Below are positions 1 through 5,921 of a stretch of DNA of 6,025 nucleotides, piece by piece. Each line of letters opens with the position of its first letter. Positions within the stretch are counted from its first letter, which is position 1. Source of the DNA: Anaerolineales bacterium (GTDB taxonomy: Bacteria > Chloroflexota > Anaerolineae > Anaerolineales > E44-bin32); contig JAHFAU010000109.1 of the NCBI GenBank assembly GCA_023250385.1, forward strand, positions 1-6,025, written 5' to 3'. Under the pieces are notes generated by a model. That model searched no databases. It saw only the letters and a list, made by a program, of their open reading frames with translations, and had not been told where the DNA came from. The translations under genes were made by a program, and so were the position numbers.

Positions 1-158
1 TCGATCAGTTGGATGCCATCCGGGACCGGTCGGCTCTCGAGTTGCCGGCCGCGGTCTTCCAGCCGCAGGTAATGCACCTCGTGCTCGCTCCGTCCGAGCG
101 CCTCAAGAAAGCGATAGTCGTGCGGGGTAAAGTCTTGCGAGAAATAAATCACTCGCAC
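1..158 (-). CDS. Glycosyltransferase, probable GT4 type, N-terminal fragment (runs off left edge)
   Basis: Only the first 52 codons are present; the reading frame is open to the window edge. The product begins MRVIYFSQDFTPHDYRFLEA and continues into a basic/acidic segment ending near VPDGIQLI. This is the first beta strand and helix of a GT-B Rossmann fold, and the pattern 'strand, S-x-D/F, then H-x-x-RFLEAL, then HEVHYLRL' is typical of family 4 glycosyltransferases of surface polysaccharide clusters. I chose the GTG at 158 because GAGG lies 5 bases upstream (167-164) and it places a basic residue before the first hydrophobic strand. A second GTG at 152, two codons on, is possible. The gene follows the synthase after a 57-base gap, in the same direction. 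The donor-binding half is outside the window, so sugar specificity cannot be read. The family call rests on a short N-terminus. Confidence 0.7.
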   Translation of the reverse strand, partial: MRVIYFSQDFTPHDYRFLEALGRSEHEVHYLRLEDRGRQLESRPVPDGIQLI

Positions 159-163
159 GTGAA

Positions 164-167
164 CCTC
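164..167 (-). promoter_or_regulatory. Ribosome-binding site (GAGG) for the left-edge glycosyltransferase
   Basis: GAGG on the minus strand sits 5 bases before GTG 158 and 11 bases before GTG 152. The spacing favours the upstream GTG as the start. It is a short match only. Confidence 0.45.
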
Positions 168-173
168 GGGTTC

Positions 174-187
174 GTGAAGGACTTCAC
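174..187. repeat. 14-base inverted repeat in the gap before the glycosyltransferase
   Basis: GTGAAG and CTTCAC face each other around a 2-base centre. The arms are perfect over 6 bases but do not extend further. A 2-base loop is too tight for a normal RNA hairpin and no T-run follows, so it is not a rho-independent terminator. It could be a DNA dyad or chance. Confidence 0.25.
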
Positions 188-215
188 AATCAGAACCATT
201 TCCACGGCCACCGGC

Positions 216-1289
216 TCACCCGTTCCCCAACATCGTCCAGCGCAAGGCCTCCCCGGCTGGGATGTCGGCCAGGGCCCGGGCGCCGACTGCGGCCTGGATT
301 TCATAGGGCGGGATGGCTCCCGGTGTCGCCGGTCGCAGGACCGCTATCGCCTCCCGGGTCAGCAGCTCGCCCGCCCCAATCGGCCGCGCGGCGCGCAAGC
401 AGCGGCGCTGAATCACCACCGTCTCCTGCTCGTTGCCGGCCACGAATTTCTGGGCCGACCCGAGCGCGCGCTCCAGCTCGCGGGTCCGGTCCACCATCTC
501 TCGCCAAGACTTCGGGTCCATCGAGAACCCGTGGTCCGGCCCCTCCCGGTGGGTGTCGTCGGTGAAGTGCTTCTCCACCACCCGGGCCCCCAGGGCGACC
601 GCGCCCAGCACCGTGGCATGCCCGGGTGTGTGATCCGACAGCCCCAGCACGAGCTCCGGCCACATCAGGCCGTAGGTCTTCAAGACGTTCAAGTGAATGT
701 GATCAAAGTTCTCCAAGCTGGCGGTGTAATTGGTGTTGCACTGCATCAACACCAGATCCGGGTTGATCGCCAGGATCGCTTCCACTGCTCGCTGGACATC
801 GCCGATGGTCGAGGCCCCGGTCGCCAACAGCACCGGTTTCCGCTTGGCGGCAATCCGCTGCACGATCTCGATCCAGGTGATGTCGCCTGAGCCGATCTTG
901 ATCGCCGGGAAATAGACCTCCAGTTGATCGACCGCCGCGAAGTCGTACGGCGAAGAGAAGTAGTGGATCCCGGCCTCGTCACACTCCTCACCCAACTCCG
1001 CCGACCACTCGAACGGAATCGAGGCCGCAGCGTAAACCTCGAACACCGACTCGCTCCACTTAGATTGATGCGAGGCCGGCGCCGACAGGCTTCGGAAGCC
1101 AAAGTCGCTGACGATTTCCGGCGCCCGGAAGTTCTGGAACTTGGCCGCATCCGCCCCGGCCTCGGCCGCCAGCCGGATTAGGTGCTTCGCCCGGTCCAAT
1201 TCGCCGTCGTGGTTGGCCGCGATGTCGGCGATGAGATAGGTCGGATGGCCCTGGCCTATCTTGCGTCCGGCGATCGTAATTTCGCTCAC
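216..1289 (-). CDS. neuB: Nonulosonic acid synthase, NeuB/PseI/LegI family, with C-terminal SAF domain
   Basis: The 357-residue product is a normal length for a sialic-acid-type synthase, which condenses a 6-carbon N-acetylated sugar with phosphoenolpyruvate to give a 9-carbon ulosonic acid in the cytoplasm. An N-terminal TIM barrel spans roughly residues 15-280. Visible motifs are IADIAANHDG (20-29), AKFQ (49-52), FSSP (111-114), KIGSGD (131-136), LATGAS (155-160), GLSDHTPGH (216-224), ALGARVVEKHF (232-242) and GPDHGFSM (250-257). H220 and H241 match the family's two metal-binding histidines. An SAF/antifreeze-like domain follows (about 290-355), with RR at 295-296 where the substrate-contacting arginine is expected. 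I chose GTG 1289 because the family's beta hairpin starts immediately after it and GGAAG lies 6 bases upstream; an in-frame TTG at 1340 would add 17 unsupported residues. The barrel motifs resemble the NeuB/LegI branch more than Campylobacter PseI, although a PseB gene is nearby. Exact substrate is therefore open. Confidence 0.93.
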   Translation of the reverse strand: MSEITIAGRKIGQGHPTYLIADIAANHDGELDRAKHLIRLAAEAGADAAKFQNFRAPEIVSDFGFRSLSAPASHQSKWSESVFEVYAAASIPFEWSAELGEECDEAGIHYFSSPYDFAAVDQLEVYFPAIKIGSGDITWIEIVQRIAAKRKPVLLATGASTIGDVQRAVEAILAINPDLVLMQCNTNYTASLENFDHIHLNVLKTYGLMWPELVLGLSDHTPGHATVLGAVALGARVVEKHFTDDTHREGPDHGFSMDPKSWREMVDRTRELERALGSAQKFVAGNEQETVVIQRRCLRAARPIGAGELLTREAIAVLRPATPGAIPPYEIQAAVGARALADIPAGEALRWTMLGNG

Positions 1290-1318
1290 GCGGCTCTTCC
1301 GCCCGCAACCTTGCTCAT
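1286..1318 (-). CDS. Candidate 10-residue mini-ORF coupling into the synthase
   Basis: ATG 1318 opens a 10-codon frame, MSKVAGGRAA. Its stop TGA (1288-1286) overlaps the synthase GTG (1289-1287) as GTGA. AGGAG sits 7 bases upstream (1330-1326), a good ribosome-binding site. Its own ATG overlaps the stop of the preceding 31-residue frame as ATGA. The peptide shows no recognisable fold and is probably not functional as a protein. If translated, its likely role is to deliver ribosomes to the synthase start by termination-reinitiation. Chance is a real alternative for so short a frame. Confidence 0.25.
   Translation of the reverse strand: MSKVAGGRAA
1296..1300 (-). promoter_or_regulatory. Ribosome-binding-like GGAAG deciding the synthase start
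   Basis: GGAAG lies 6 bases upstream of GTG 1289. It supports that start over the in-frame TTG at 1340. It is weaker than the perfect AGGAGG placed 71 bases upstream, which faces a different GTG. Confidence 0.4.
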
Positions 1319-1410
1319 GCCACTGCTCCTCGCCTCTCAATCTCGCTCACCCGGCGGCTCCTCCTCGCGCACTGCTTTTCAGCTTCCGGGCACTTCCCAA
1401 TCTCACTCAC
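1315..1410 (-). CDS. Candidate 31-residue mini-ORF between reductase and synthase
   Basis: GTG 1410 overlaps the stop of the reductase as GTGA and opens 31 codons ending at TGA 1317-1315. AGGGG lies 7 bases upstream (1422-1418). The peptide begins MSEIGK, contains two cysteines and an Arg-rich stretch, then repeats VSEI from an in-frame GTG at 1350. MSEI is also how the synthase begins, so this frame is probably a duplicated, frame-shifted copy of the synthase start and not an independent protein. It may still be translated as a leader linking the reductase to the synthase. No family is recognised. Confidence 0.3.
   Translation of the reverse strand: MSEIGKCPEAEKQCARRSRRVSEIERRGAVA
1360..1365 (-). 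promoter_or_regulatory. Perfect Shine-Dalgarno AGGAGG facing an internal GTG (1350)
   Basis: AGGAGG lies 9 bases upstream of GTG 1350, the best ribosome-binding match I noticed in the window. That GTG is in frame with the 31-residue mini-ORF, not with the synthase, so the strongest signal here does not serve a large gene directly. It is part of the repeated start modules. Confidence 0.45.
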
Positions 1411-2330
1411 GCCGCCGCCCCTGCCTTCGCCTGCCGCCGGCTCGGGAACATGCCCCGCGATTCACGCAGCTCGCGCAGCCCGCTGTCCAGCTCCGGCAGT
1501 GGCCGCCCCAGCACACTCTCAACCTTCTCGCCGTTTAGGCACAGCCGCCTGGGCCGGGCGGCTGTCAGCTTTGCATCGCCGACGCTCATCGGCCGGATTC
1601 GGGCCGCATCCAGGCCGAACTCCTGCGCCAATTGAACGCCGAATTCGTATTTGCTCAGGCAGGTATGCCCCGGCAGATGGAGCAGCCCACTGGCGCCCGC
1701 CTCCAGCAATTCCAATAGGGCCCGGGCGAGATGTTGGGCCAGCAGCGGCGAGAAATAGATGTCGGTGAATCCCGGACACGTATCGCCGGCCTCCAAGCGC
1801 TCCAGGAACCACTCAGCCAGACTGCGCTTGGGGCCCGGCCCCCATCCGAAGAGGTTGATCCTCAGAACCAGTGCTTCTGGATGGGCCAGGGCCACCGCTC
1901 GCTCGCCGGCCAGCTTGGTCTCTCCGTAGATCATGATCGGGCGGGGCTCGTCGCTCTCCCGGTAGTCGCCTAACTCTCCGTCAAACACGGCATCCGTCGA
2001 TATATGCGCAAGCCGGGCGCCGACCCCCGCGGCCGCCTCGGCCACGTTCTTCGCCATCTCCAAATTCAGCCGCCGGGCCCAGGCCGGATCCAGCTCGCAG
2101 CGATCGACCTCGCTGGCCGCGGCACAGTGCACGACCCAGTCCGGAGCAAACCCCGCGATCACCCGAGTGGCTTGGCGCGGATCACTAAGCTCGGCTGCCA
2201 TCATGTCGACGCCCGGGATTTGCAGCGGATGCTGATGGTAGATCCCCAGGGTTTGGTGCTCGGCGGCCGCCACTACTGCCAGATTGCTGCCCAACAGGCC
2301 GCTGGCACCGGTGATCAGGATCTTGGCCAT
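1407..2330 (-). CDS. RmlD-like NAD(P)-dependent nucleotide-sugar reductase (extended SDR)
   Basis: The 307-residue product is an extended short-chain dehydrogenase/reductase of the dTDP-4-dehydrorhamnose reductase type. The nucleotide-binding motif GASGLLG is at 8-14, VVHCAA at 66-71, STDAVFDG at 111-118 and YGETKLAGE at 135-143, giving catalytic Tyr135 and Lys139. The C-terminal region around PRRLCLNGEKVESVLGRPLP matches the usual RmlD ending. Members reduce the 4-keto group of a 4-keto-6-deoxy sugar nucleotide. Here the gene lies 2 bases after a PseB-type dehydratase whose product is such a 4-keto sugar, so that product is a plausible substrate; this is inference from position. No cupin domain is present, unlike the CapF/WbjC reductases. 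I chose ATG 2330 because the Rossmann strand MAKILITG starts there and AAGG directly precedes it; an upstream in-frame start would overlap the dehydratase. The C-terminal 15 residues are basic and Ala-rich. Confidence 0.9.
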   Translation of the reverse strand: MAKILITGASGLLGSNLAVVAAAEHQTLGIYHQHPLQIPGVDMMAAELSDPRQATRVIAGFAPDWVVHCAAASEVDRCELDPAWARRLNLEMAKNVAEAAAGVGARLAHISTDAVFDGELGDYRESDEPRPIMIYGETKLAGERAVALAHPEALVLRINLFGWGPGPKRSLAEWFLERLEAGDTCPGFTDIYFSPLLAQHLARALLELLEAGASGLLHLPGHTCLSKYEFGVQLAQEFGLDAARIRPMSVGDAKLTAARPRRLCLNGEKVESVLGRPLPELDSGLRELRESRGMFPSRRQAKAGAAA

Positions 2331-2332
2331 CC

Positions 2333-3328
2333 TTAGTTTCCCTGAGCGCCCATGTAAGGCTCCGCCATCTGCCGGATCGCCTCCACGCTCATCCACTGCT
2401 CATTGGTTTCGCTGCCGTAACGGAAGCCATCCGGAAGGGATTTCCCTTTACCTTCCCAGGCGTGCCCAAACCACAGGGCCCCTCCGGGCTGGACGACATA
2501 CATCTCGTCCAACTCGACCGCGTATCGCCCTTCGTCCTCCGAGAGCAGATCCTCGTGCAGCTTTTCACCCGGGCGGATGCCGACGAATTCGATCTCGCAG
2601 CCGGGAGCGACCGCCGCGGCCACGTCGACGATGCGCATGCTGGGGATCTTCGGTACAAATACCTCTCCCCCCTGCATCAGCTCGATACAGCGAATTGTGA
2701 ACCGCACCCCCTGCTCTATTGACAACCAGAACCGGGTCATGCGCTCGTCGGTGACGGTCACTCGGCCGTTGCCGCGCTGGCGCAGGAAGACCGGCACTAC
2801 GCTGCCGCGGCTGCCGACCACGTTTCCATAACGGACGCAACTGAAACGGGTCTCGCGCCCACCGGCGTAGGCGTTCGACTGGATCAACAGCTTCTCCGCC
2901 GCAAGTTTGGTGGCCCCGTACAGGTTGATCGGGTTAACTGCCTTGTCGGTGCTGATCGCCATCACCTGCTTGACCCCGGTATCGAGGGCGGCCTCGACGA
3001 CGTTCCGGGCGCCCATGATGTTGGTCATGATCGCTTCGATCGGGTTGTACTCGCAAGCCGGCACCTGCTTCAGCGCAGCTGCATGCACCACGACATCGAC
3101 ACCCTCCATCGCCCGCCGCAACCGCAGCAGGTCGCGCACGTCGCCGATGAAATAGCGCAGCCGCGGATCGGTGAGGCCGGCTTCCCGCATCTCGTGCTGC
3201 TTCAGCTCGTCGCGGCTGAAGACGATCAGCTTCTCGGGGCCGTAGTCCGAGAGCATGATTTCGACCAGCTTTCGACCGAACGAGCCGGTGCCGCCGGTCA
3301 CCAGCAGGGTGGTCTTACTCCAGTTCAT
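2333..3328 (-). CDS. pseB: UDP-N-acetylglucosamine 4,6-dehydratase (inverting), PseB type
   Basis: The 331-residue soluble product matches the short PseB/FlaA1 family. It converts UDP-GlcNAc to a UDP-4-keto-6-deoxy-HexNAc with inversion at C5, the first step towards pseudaminic acid; the related CapE/WbjB enzymes feed L-FucNAc synthesis. Visible motifs: TGGTGSFG (11-18), VFSRDELKQ (36-44), FIGDVRD (60-66), HAAALKQVP (82-90), STDKAVNPINLYGATK (126-141) with catalytic Asp128, Lys129 and Tyr137, VRYGNVVGSRGSVVP (165-179), MTRFW (197-201) and IRPGEKLHE (251-259). There are no membrane segments, unlike the long CapD/WbpM dehydratases. ATG 3328 is preceded by GGAGAAGGG ending 8 bases upstream and overlaps the methyltransferase stop as ATGA; the 63-residue in-frame extension to 3517 only reads through the methyltransferase gene. 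The family call is firm; which pathway it feeds is less certain, because no aminotransferase follows. Confidence 0.95.
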   Translation of the reverse strand: MNWSKTTLLVTGGTGSFGRKLVEIMLSDYGPEKLIVFSRDELKQHEMREAGLTDPRLRYFIGDVRDLLRLRRAMEGVDVVVHAAALKQVPACEYNPIEAIMTNIMGARNVVEAALDTGVKQVMAISTDKAVNPINLYGATKLAAEKLLIQSNAYAGGRETRFSCVRYGNVVGSRGSVVPVFLRQRGNGRVTVTDERMTRFWLSIEQGVRFTIRCIELMQGGEVFVPKIPSMRIVDVAAAVAPGCEIEFVGIRPGEKLHEDLLSEDEGRYAVELDEMYVVQPGGALWFGHAWEGKGKSLPDGFRYGSETNEQWMSVEAIRQMAEPYMGAQGN

Positions 3329-4308
3329 GAGCCCGACCCTTCTCCGGCGCCCAGTCCCGCAGCCGGCTTCCAAAACAGGATCATCGGGTACTGGCCGTGC
3401 CGGCCCAGCCAGTGCGGCAGCCGTTCCTCCAGCCAGGAGAGGACCTCGAGCAGCCGCCTCCCGAACAATCTGGGGTGGACCAATGCGCGCAGGAACTCGA
3501 CGCTCACCGCCCGCCACACCCGGATCTCAAACCCGGGGAGGTCGCCAAGCGTCCGGCGGAACCACCGGAGATTATGCTGGAACGTGAAGGTCCCCCGCTC
3601 CCCCAACAGCCGTATCGCCTCGGAGCGACTCCCGAATCCATCGGCTCGATCTCCAGCGGAGCCATTTGCCGTCGCATGCCCTTCGGCGGCCCGGCCTCCG
3701 CCGGCAGCGCTAGCGTAGGGGCGCCCTGAGCCTCCGCGAATCCCGCGAACCACCCAGCGTACCGCTGTGCTCAGCCTTATCATCGGCGCCGCCATGCGCA
3801 TCAAGCCCGAACCCGCCCCCCAGCTGTAAACCACCACGGCCCGGCCACCCGGCCGGAGGGTCCGATACAGGCCGCGGAATGCGGACTCATGCTCGGCCGG
3901 AGGCAGATGGTGGATCGTATGCAGCGACACCAGGGCCGCGAAGCACCCCTCTCTGAACGGCGGGCGGGCCGCATCACCGACGACGTAGAGCCCACGCGCT
4001 CCAAGCCGACCTCGGGCCTCCGTGAGCGCGAGCCGAGAGAGGTCCAGGCAGACTCGGTATTGGTAGCCGCTCGAATACTCGAGGTACTCCGGATACTGGA
4101 TAGGACCCGAGCCTGCATCCAGCAGATACTTTCCCACCGGAGCCAGGTAGCGCGCCACCCGAATATGGCAGCGATGAAGATAGTCGGCTGACACCGGCCG
4201 CAGATCTTCATAGCGAGCGTTTTGATACAGCCCCTGGCCAATCGTCCGCCAACCAACCCGGTCATAGAACTCCCGCACCTGTTCCTTGACCCGAAATTCC
4301 GTCGTCAT
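3325..4308 (-). CDS. Class I SAM-dependent methyltransferase
   Basis: The 327-residue product has a methyltransferase Rossmann core at about residues 55-165: motif I LLDAGSGP (62-69), an acidic strand end CLDLS (87-91), the GDAARPPF segment (111-118), SLHTIHHLP (128-136) and the LRPGG turn (151-155). These indicate an S-adenosylmethionine-dependent enzyme of the Methyltransf_11/25 type; the acceptor cannot be read. A Gly/Ala/Arg-rich low-complexity insert spans about 190-230, and the C-terminal half (240-315) is unlike the core, with aromatic and basic residues that might bind a glycan or membrane. The final residues are again Gly/Ser-rich. ATG 4308 overlaps the upstream glycosyltransferase stop as ATGA, and the stop overlaps pseB in the same way. 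In this context it probably methylates a sugar of the glycan being built, which is inference only. Confidence 0.85.
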   Translation of the reverse strand: MTTEFRVKEQVREFYDRVGWRTIGQGLYQNARYEDLRPVSADYLHRCHIRVARYLAPVGKYLLDAGSGPIQYPEYLEYSSGYQYRVCLDLSRLALTEARGRLGARGLYVVGDAARPPFREGCFAALVSLHTIHHLPPAEHESAFRGLYRTLRPGGRAVVVYSWGAGSGLMRMAAPMIRLSTAVRWVVRGIRGGSGRPYASAAGGGRAAEGHATANGSAGDRADGFGSRSEAIRLLGERGTFTFQHNLRWFRRTLGDLPGFEIRVWRAVSVEFLRALVHPRLFGRRLLEVLSWLEERLPHWLGRHGQYPMILFWKPAAGLGAGEGSGS

Positions 4309-5921
4309 CGCTCACCCTGGGCGGCTTCGATAAGCGGCGCGAGTTGCGAGGCTTCCAAGCCTGGAGAATCTCCGCCCGTGGTCCAGTCAGTCGGCTCGCC
4401 TGCCAGGGCCCTCAGTGTTCTTGCATACGGGCCCCGGGCGCCCTCACTAACCATCTGCTCCAGCGGCCGGGCCGCCAGATCCTCCCAGAAGGAAAGGAGA
4501 TGCCATGGGAAAGAGAACGGAAAATCGAAAAAGAAGAGGTAGGCGTAGCGCCAGGCCAGCTCCACCTGCTCCGCAGGCAGCGAACGACCCAGTGGTTCCT
4601 GAAGCAGCCTATCCACTCGCGCCAGGTACTCTGGCATCGAACGCGGGTCGTGGGTGAAGCCTTTGCCCCGGTAGTGGGTGTCACCGCACACCACGACCGG
4701 TACCCCGAACATCGCCAGCTCGAGGCCGACGGTCGTCGTATACACCAGACCCAGGTGGGCCAGCTCGATCAGGTCATAGGTGTTGACCTCCGAGTCGGGC
4801 GGAAGCACGACGACACCCGGAGGCAGTTCCGGCAGCACCTGCCGCACGATCTCGACTGAGGGGTGGCCGGCGCCCAGCATCTCGCCCGGATGCACTCGCA
4901 CCACCAGCTGGACGTCGGCCCGCGCAGCGAGGGCCCCCACGGTCTCCGCCAGCCAATCGGCCATGCCACGGGTGAAGACCCGCCGATCAAGGGCCAGGCT
5001 GTCGCCGACCACGTTGGTGCAAACGAGAACCACGGGCTTGTCATTGGCCAGTCCCAGCCGCTGCCGGGCAGCCTGCGCCCCGGCGCTCTCGGTACGCTGC
5101 CATCGGCGGGAAAACTGGTCCCAGCCCGCTCCGCCGCGGCGGGCCTGGTACAGCTCCCGCAATCGGTCGAGCTGCCGGTCGTCCAGCGGCCGCTTGCCGC
5201 GGGCCGCCCACAAATCCGCCGTCGGCAGCCGCATCACCTCGGCCCGGCGAGCCAGCCACAGGTGTTCGCGCCGCTCGCCAAACTCGTAGCTGACTGTTGG
5301 GGTCCCAAGTTCGCGGGCAGTCCGATACAACGCCCCGAACTCGAGAATGCTCCCGTTGGGAATGACAACCGCATCGTAGCTGCGCTCTCGAAGCAGTCGA
5401 TGCGCGGCGGCGGCCGCGGCCCGATTGCGGGCGCGGCGCAGTTCGAGCAGGTAGCCGACCTCCGGGTCGCCCGCCCAGTCGAGCTCCTCCCGCTGCAGGG
5501 TGTATTGGAGGTCCAGCCGGCTCTGGGCTTCGATGGACTCGGCGAGTGAGGCCGGCAGTTCATCGGGCCGAGGCCCGAGCGGCACCAGGCCCAGTTCGGG
5601 CGACAAGGGCGCCAGTGCCCGCCGCAGATAGACAAACTGGCGGCGTAGGTCAAACGGGCGCGAATCGACTTGCCAGCGGCGCTGGGGGAGAAAGGCTAGG
5701 TCGACCTGGTGGCCCTCGGCCCGCAGCATCAGCGCCAAGGCAACCGAGTACTCCAACCACCACTGGAGGCAGCCGAATACGAGCAGGCGGCGGGGTGGAG
5801 GCGTATCCCGGTCATCACCAGTTGGTGCCGGGTCAGCGCCGCGGCCGGTCGCGATCGCACGGCGGCGGGTGCGCTCGAATTTGGCTTCTCGCACTCGCCC
5901 TGCCCCGAATACGCCGCTCAC
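4305..5921 (-). CDS. Capsule-type glycosyltransferase (GT-B, KpsS/KpsC-like), start uncertain
   Basis: With the start used here the product has 538 residues. The N-terminal Rossmann-like half begins at RRLLVFGCLQWWLEYSVAL (44 onward), as in sugar transferases that open with a strand and a helix. Mid-protein AVVIPNGSILEFGAL (184 onward) is the second helix-strand unit. The C-terminal half shows KPVVLVCTNV (295 onward), LVVRVHPGE with His344-Pro345 and Glu347, then NTYDLIELAHLGLVYTTTVG, Glu401, and VVVCGDTHYRGKGFT (411 onward). The HP motif and the Thr/Gly/Glu loop followed by a conserved Tyr-x-x-Gly are characteristic of the capsule polysaccharide biosynthesis family (KpsS/KpsC, Kdo transferases). 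The region after residue 455 holds an aromatic FFFDFPFSFPW stretch. The frame stays open upstream to the right edge. GTG 5921 was chosen because its GTGA context resembles other junctions here; GTG 5894, TTG 5999 or a start outside the window are possible. The first 43 residues look like a disordered linker. Confidence 0.78.
   Translation of the reverse strand: MSGVFGAGRVREAKFERTRRRAIATGRGADPAPTGDDRDTPPPRRLLVFGCLQWWLEYSVALALMLRAEGHQVDLAFLPQRRWQVDSRPFDLRRQFVYLRRALAPLSPELGLVPLGPRPDELPASLAESIEAQSRLDLQYTLQREELDWAGDPEVGYLLELRRARNRAAAAAAHRLLRERSYDAVVIPNGSILEFGALYRTARELGTPTVSYEFGERREHLWLARRAEVMRLPTADLWAARGKRPLDDRQLDRLRELYQARRGGAGWDQFSRRWQRTESAGAQAARQRLGLANDKPVVLVCTNVVGDSLALDRRVFTRGMADWLAETVGALAARADVQLVVRVHPGEMLGAGHPSVEIVRQVLPELPPGVVVLPPDSEVNTYDLIELAHLGLVYTTTVGLELAMFGVPVVVCGDTHYRGKGFTHDPRSMPEYLARVDRLLQEPLGRSLPAEQVELAWRYAYLFFFDFPFSFPWHLLSFWEDLAARPLEQMVSEGARGPYARTLRALAGEPTDWTTGGDSPGLEASQLAPLIEAAQGER

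Larger units (their letters stand above)
159..215 (-). other. 57-base intergenic gap between synthase and glycosyltransferase
   Basis: This is the second-longest gap between main genes. It contains no T-tract after a stem, so no intrinsic terminator is supported, and co-transcription across it is likely. Two very short frames cross it: a 9-codon frame starting at the GTG (219-217) that overlaps the synthase stop as GTGA, and a 12-codon frame starting at GTG 187-185 whose stop overlaps the alternative glycosyltransferase start at 152. Neither has a convincing ribosome-binding site, and both are composed of unusual residues such as a Trp-rich stretch, so I do not call them genes. Confidence 0.5.
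1278..1410 (-). repeat. Degenerate repeated gene-start modules (four RTGAGYRARRTT boxes)
   Basis: Four copies of one 12-base box occur: GTGAGTGAGATT at 1410, GTGAGCGAGATT at 1350, ATGAGCAAGGTT at 1318 and GTGAGCGAAATT at 1289. Start-to-start spacings are 60, 32 and 29 bases, close to a unit of about 30. Each box begins with a possible start codon and follows a GA-rich, ribosome-binding-like stretch and often GCCGC or GGC. The last box is the true synthase start. This looks like duplication of the translation-initiation segment followed by decay. Confidence 0.6.

Noticed and set aside
174..187. Rho-independent terminator at the inverted repeat
   Set aside because: The stem is 6 bases with a 2-base loop and there is no T-run on either strand.
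9..890. Long plus-strand open frame of 293 codons
   Set aside because: It lies antisense to the synthase, whose motifs are unmistakable. The translation is rich in Arg, Gly, Pro, Gln and His with no fold, which is typical of the complement of a GC-rich gene.
1290..1350. Possible sequencing indel that would fuse the 31-residue frame to the synthase
   Set aside because: Repeat spacings of 60 and 61 bases shift the frame by one, so an indel is conceivable. But the present sequence gives exact 4-base overlaps at all three junctions and the synthase N-terminus is complete from 1289, so no error needs to be assumed.
1407..2330. Assignment of the reductase as true RmlD of dTDP-L-rhamnose synthesis
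   Set aside because: No rmlA, rmlB or rmlC gene is in the window and the gene directly follows a PseB-type dehydratase. The fold is RmlD-like but the substrate is unproven, so no symbol was given.
2284..2700. Plus-strand 138-codon frame across the reductase/dehydratase junction
   Set aside because: It is antisense to the conserved C-terminus of the dehydratase and the start of the reductase, with a Pro/Arg/Ser-rich translation lacking any domain.
3329..3517. In-frame 63-residue N-terminal extension of the PseB-type dehydratase
   Set aside because: The extra residues read through the methyltransferase coding region in another frame and are Arg/Gly/Pro-rich. ATG 3328 has a good ribosome-binding site and a normal family N-terminus.
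4505..4657. Plus-strand 50-codon frame with a strong ribosome-binding site (AGGAG shortly before ATG 4505) and a very basic product
   Set aside because: It is antisense to the conserved aromatic region of the capsule-type transferase (FFFDFPFSFPW). The GA-rich start arises from complementing Phe/Pro/Ser codons, and the product resembles no protein family I know.
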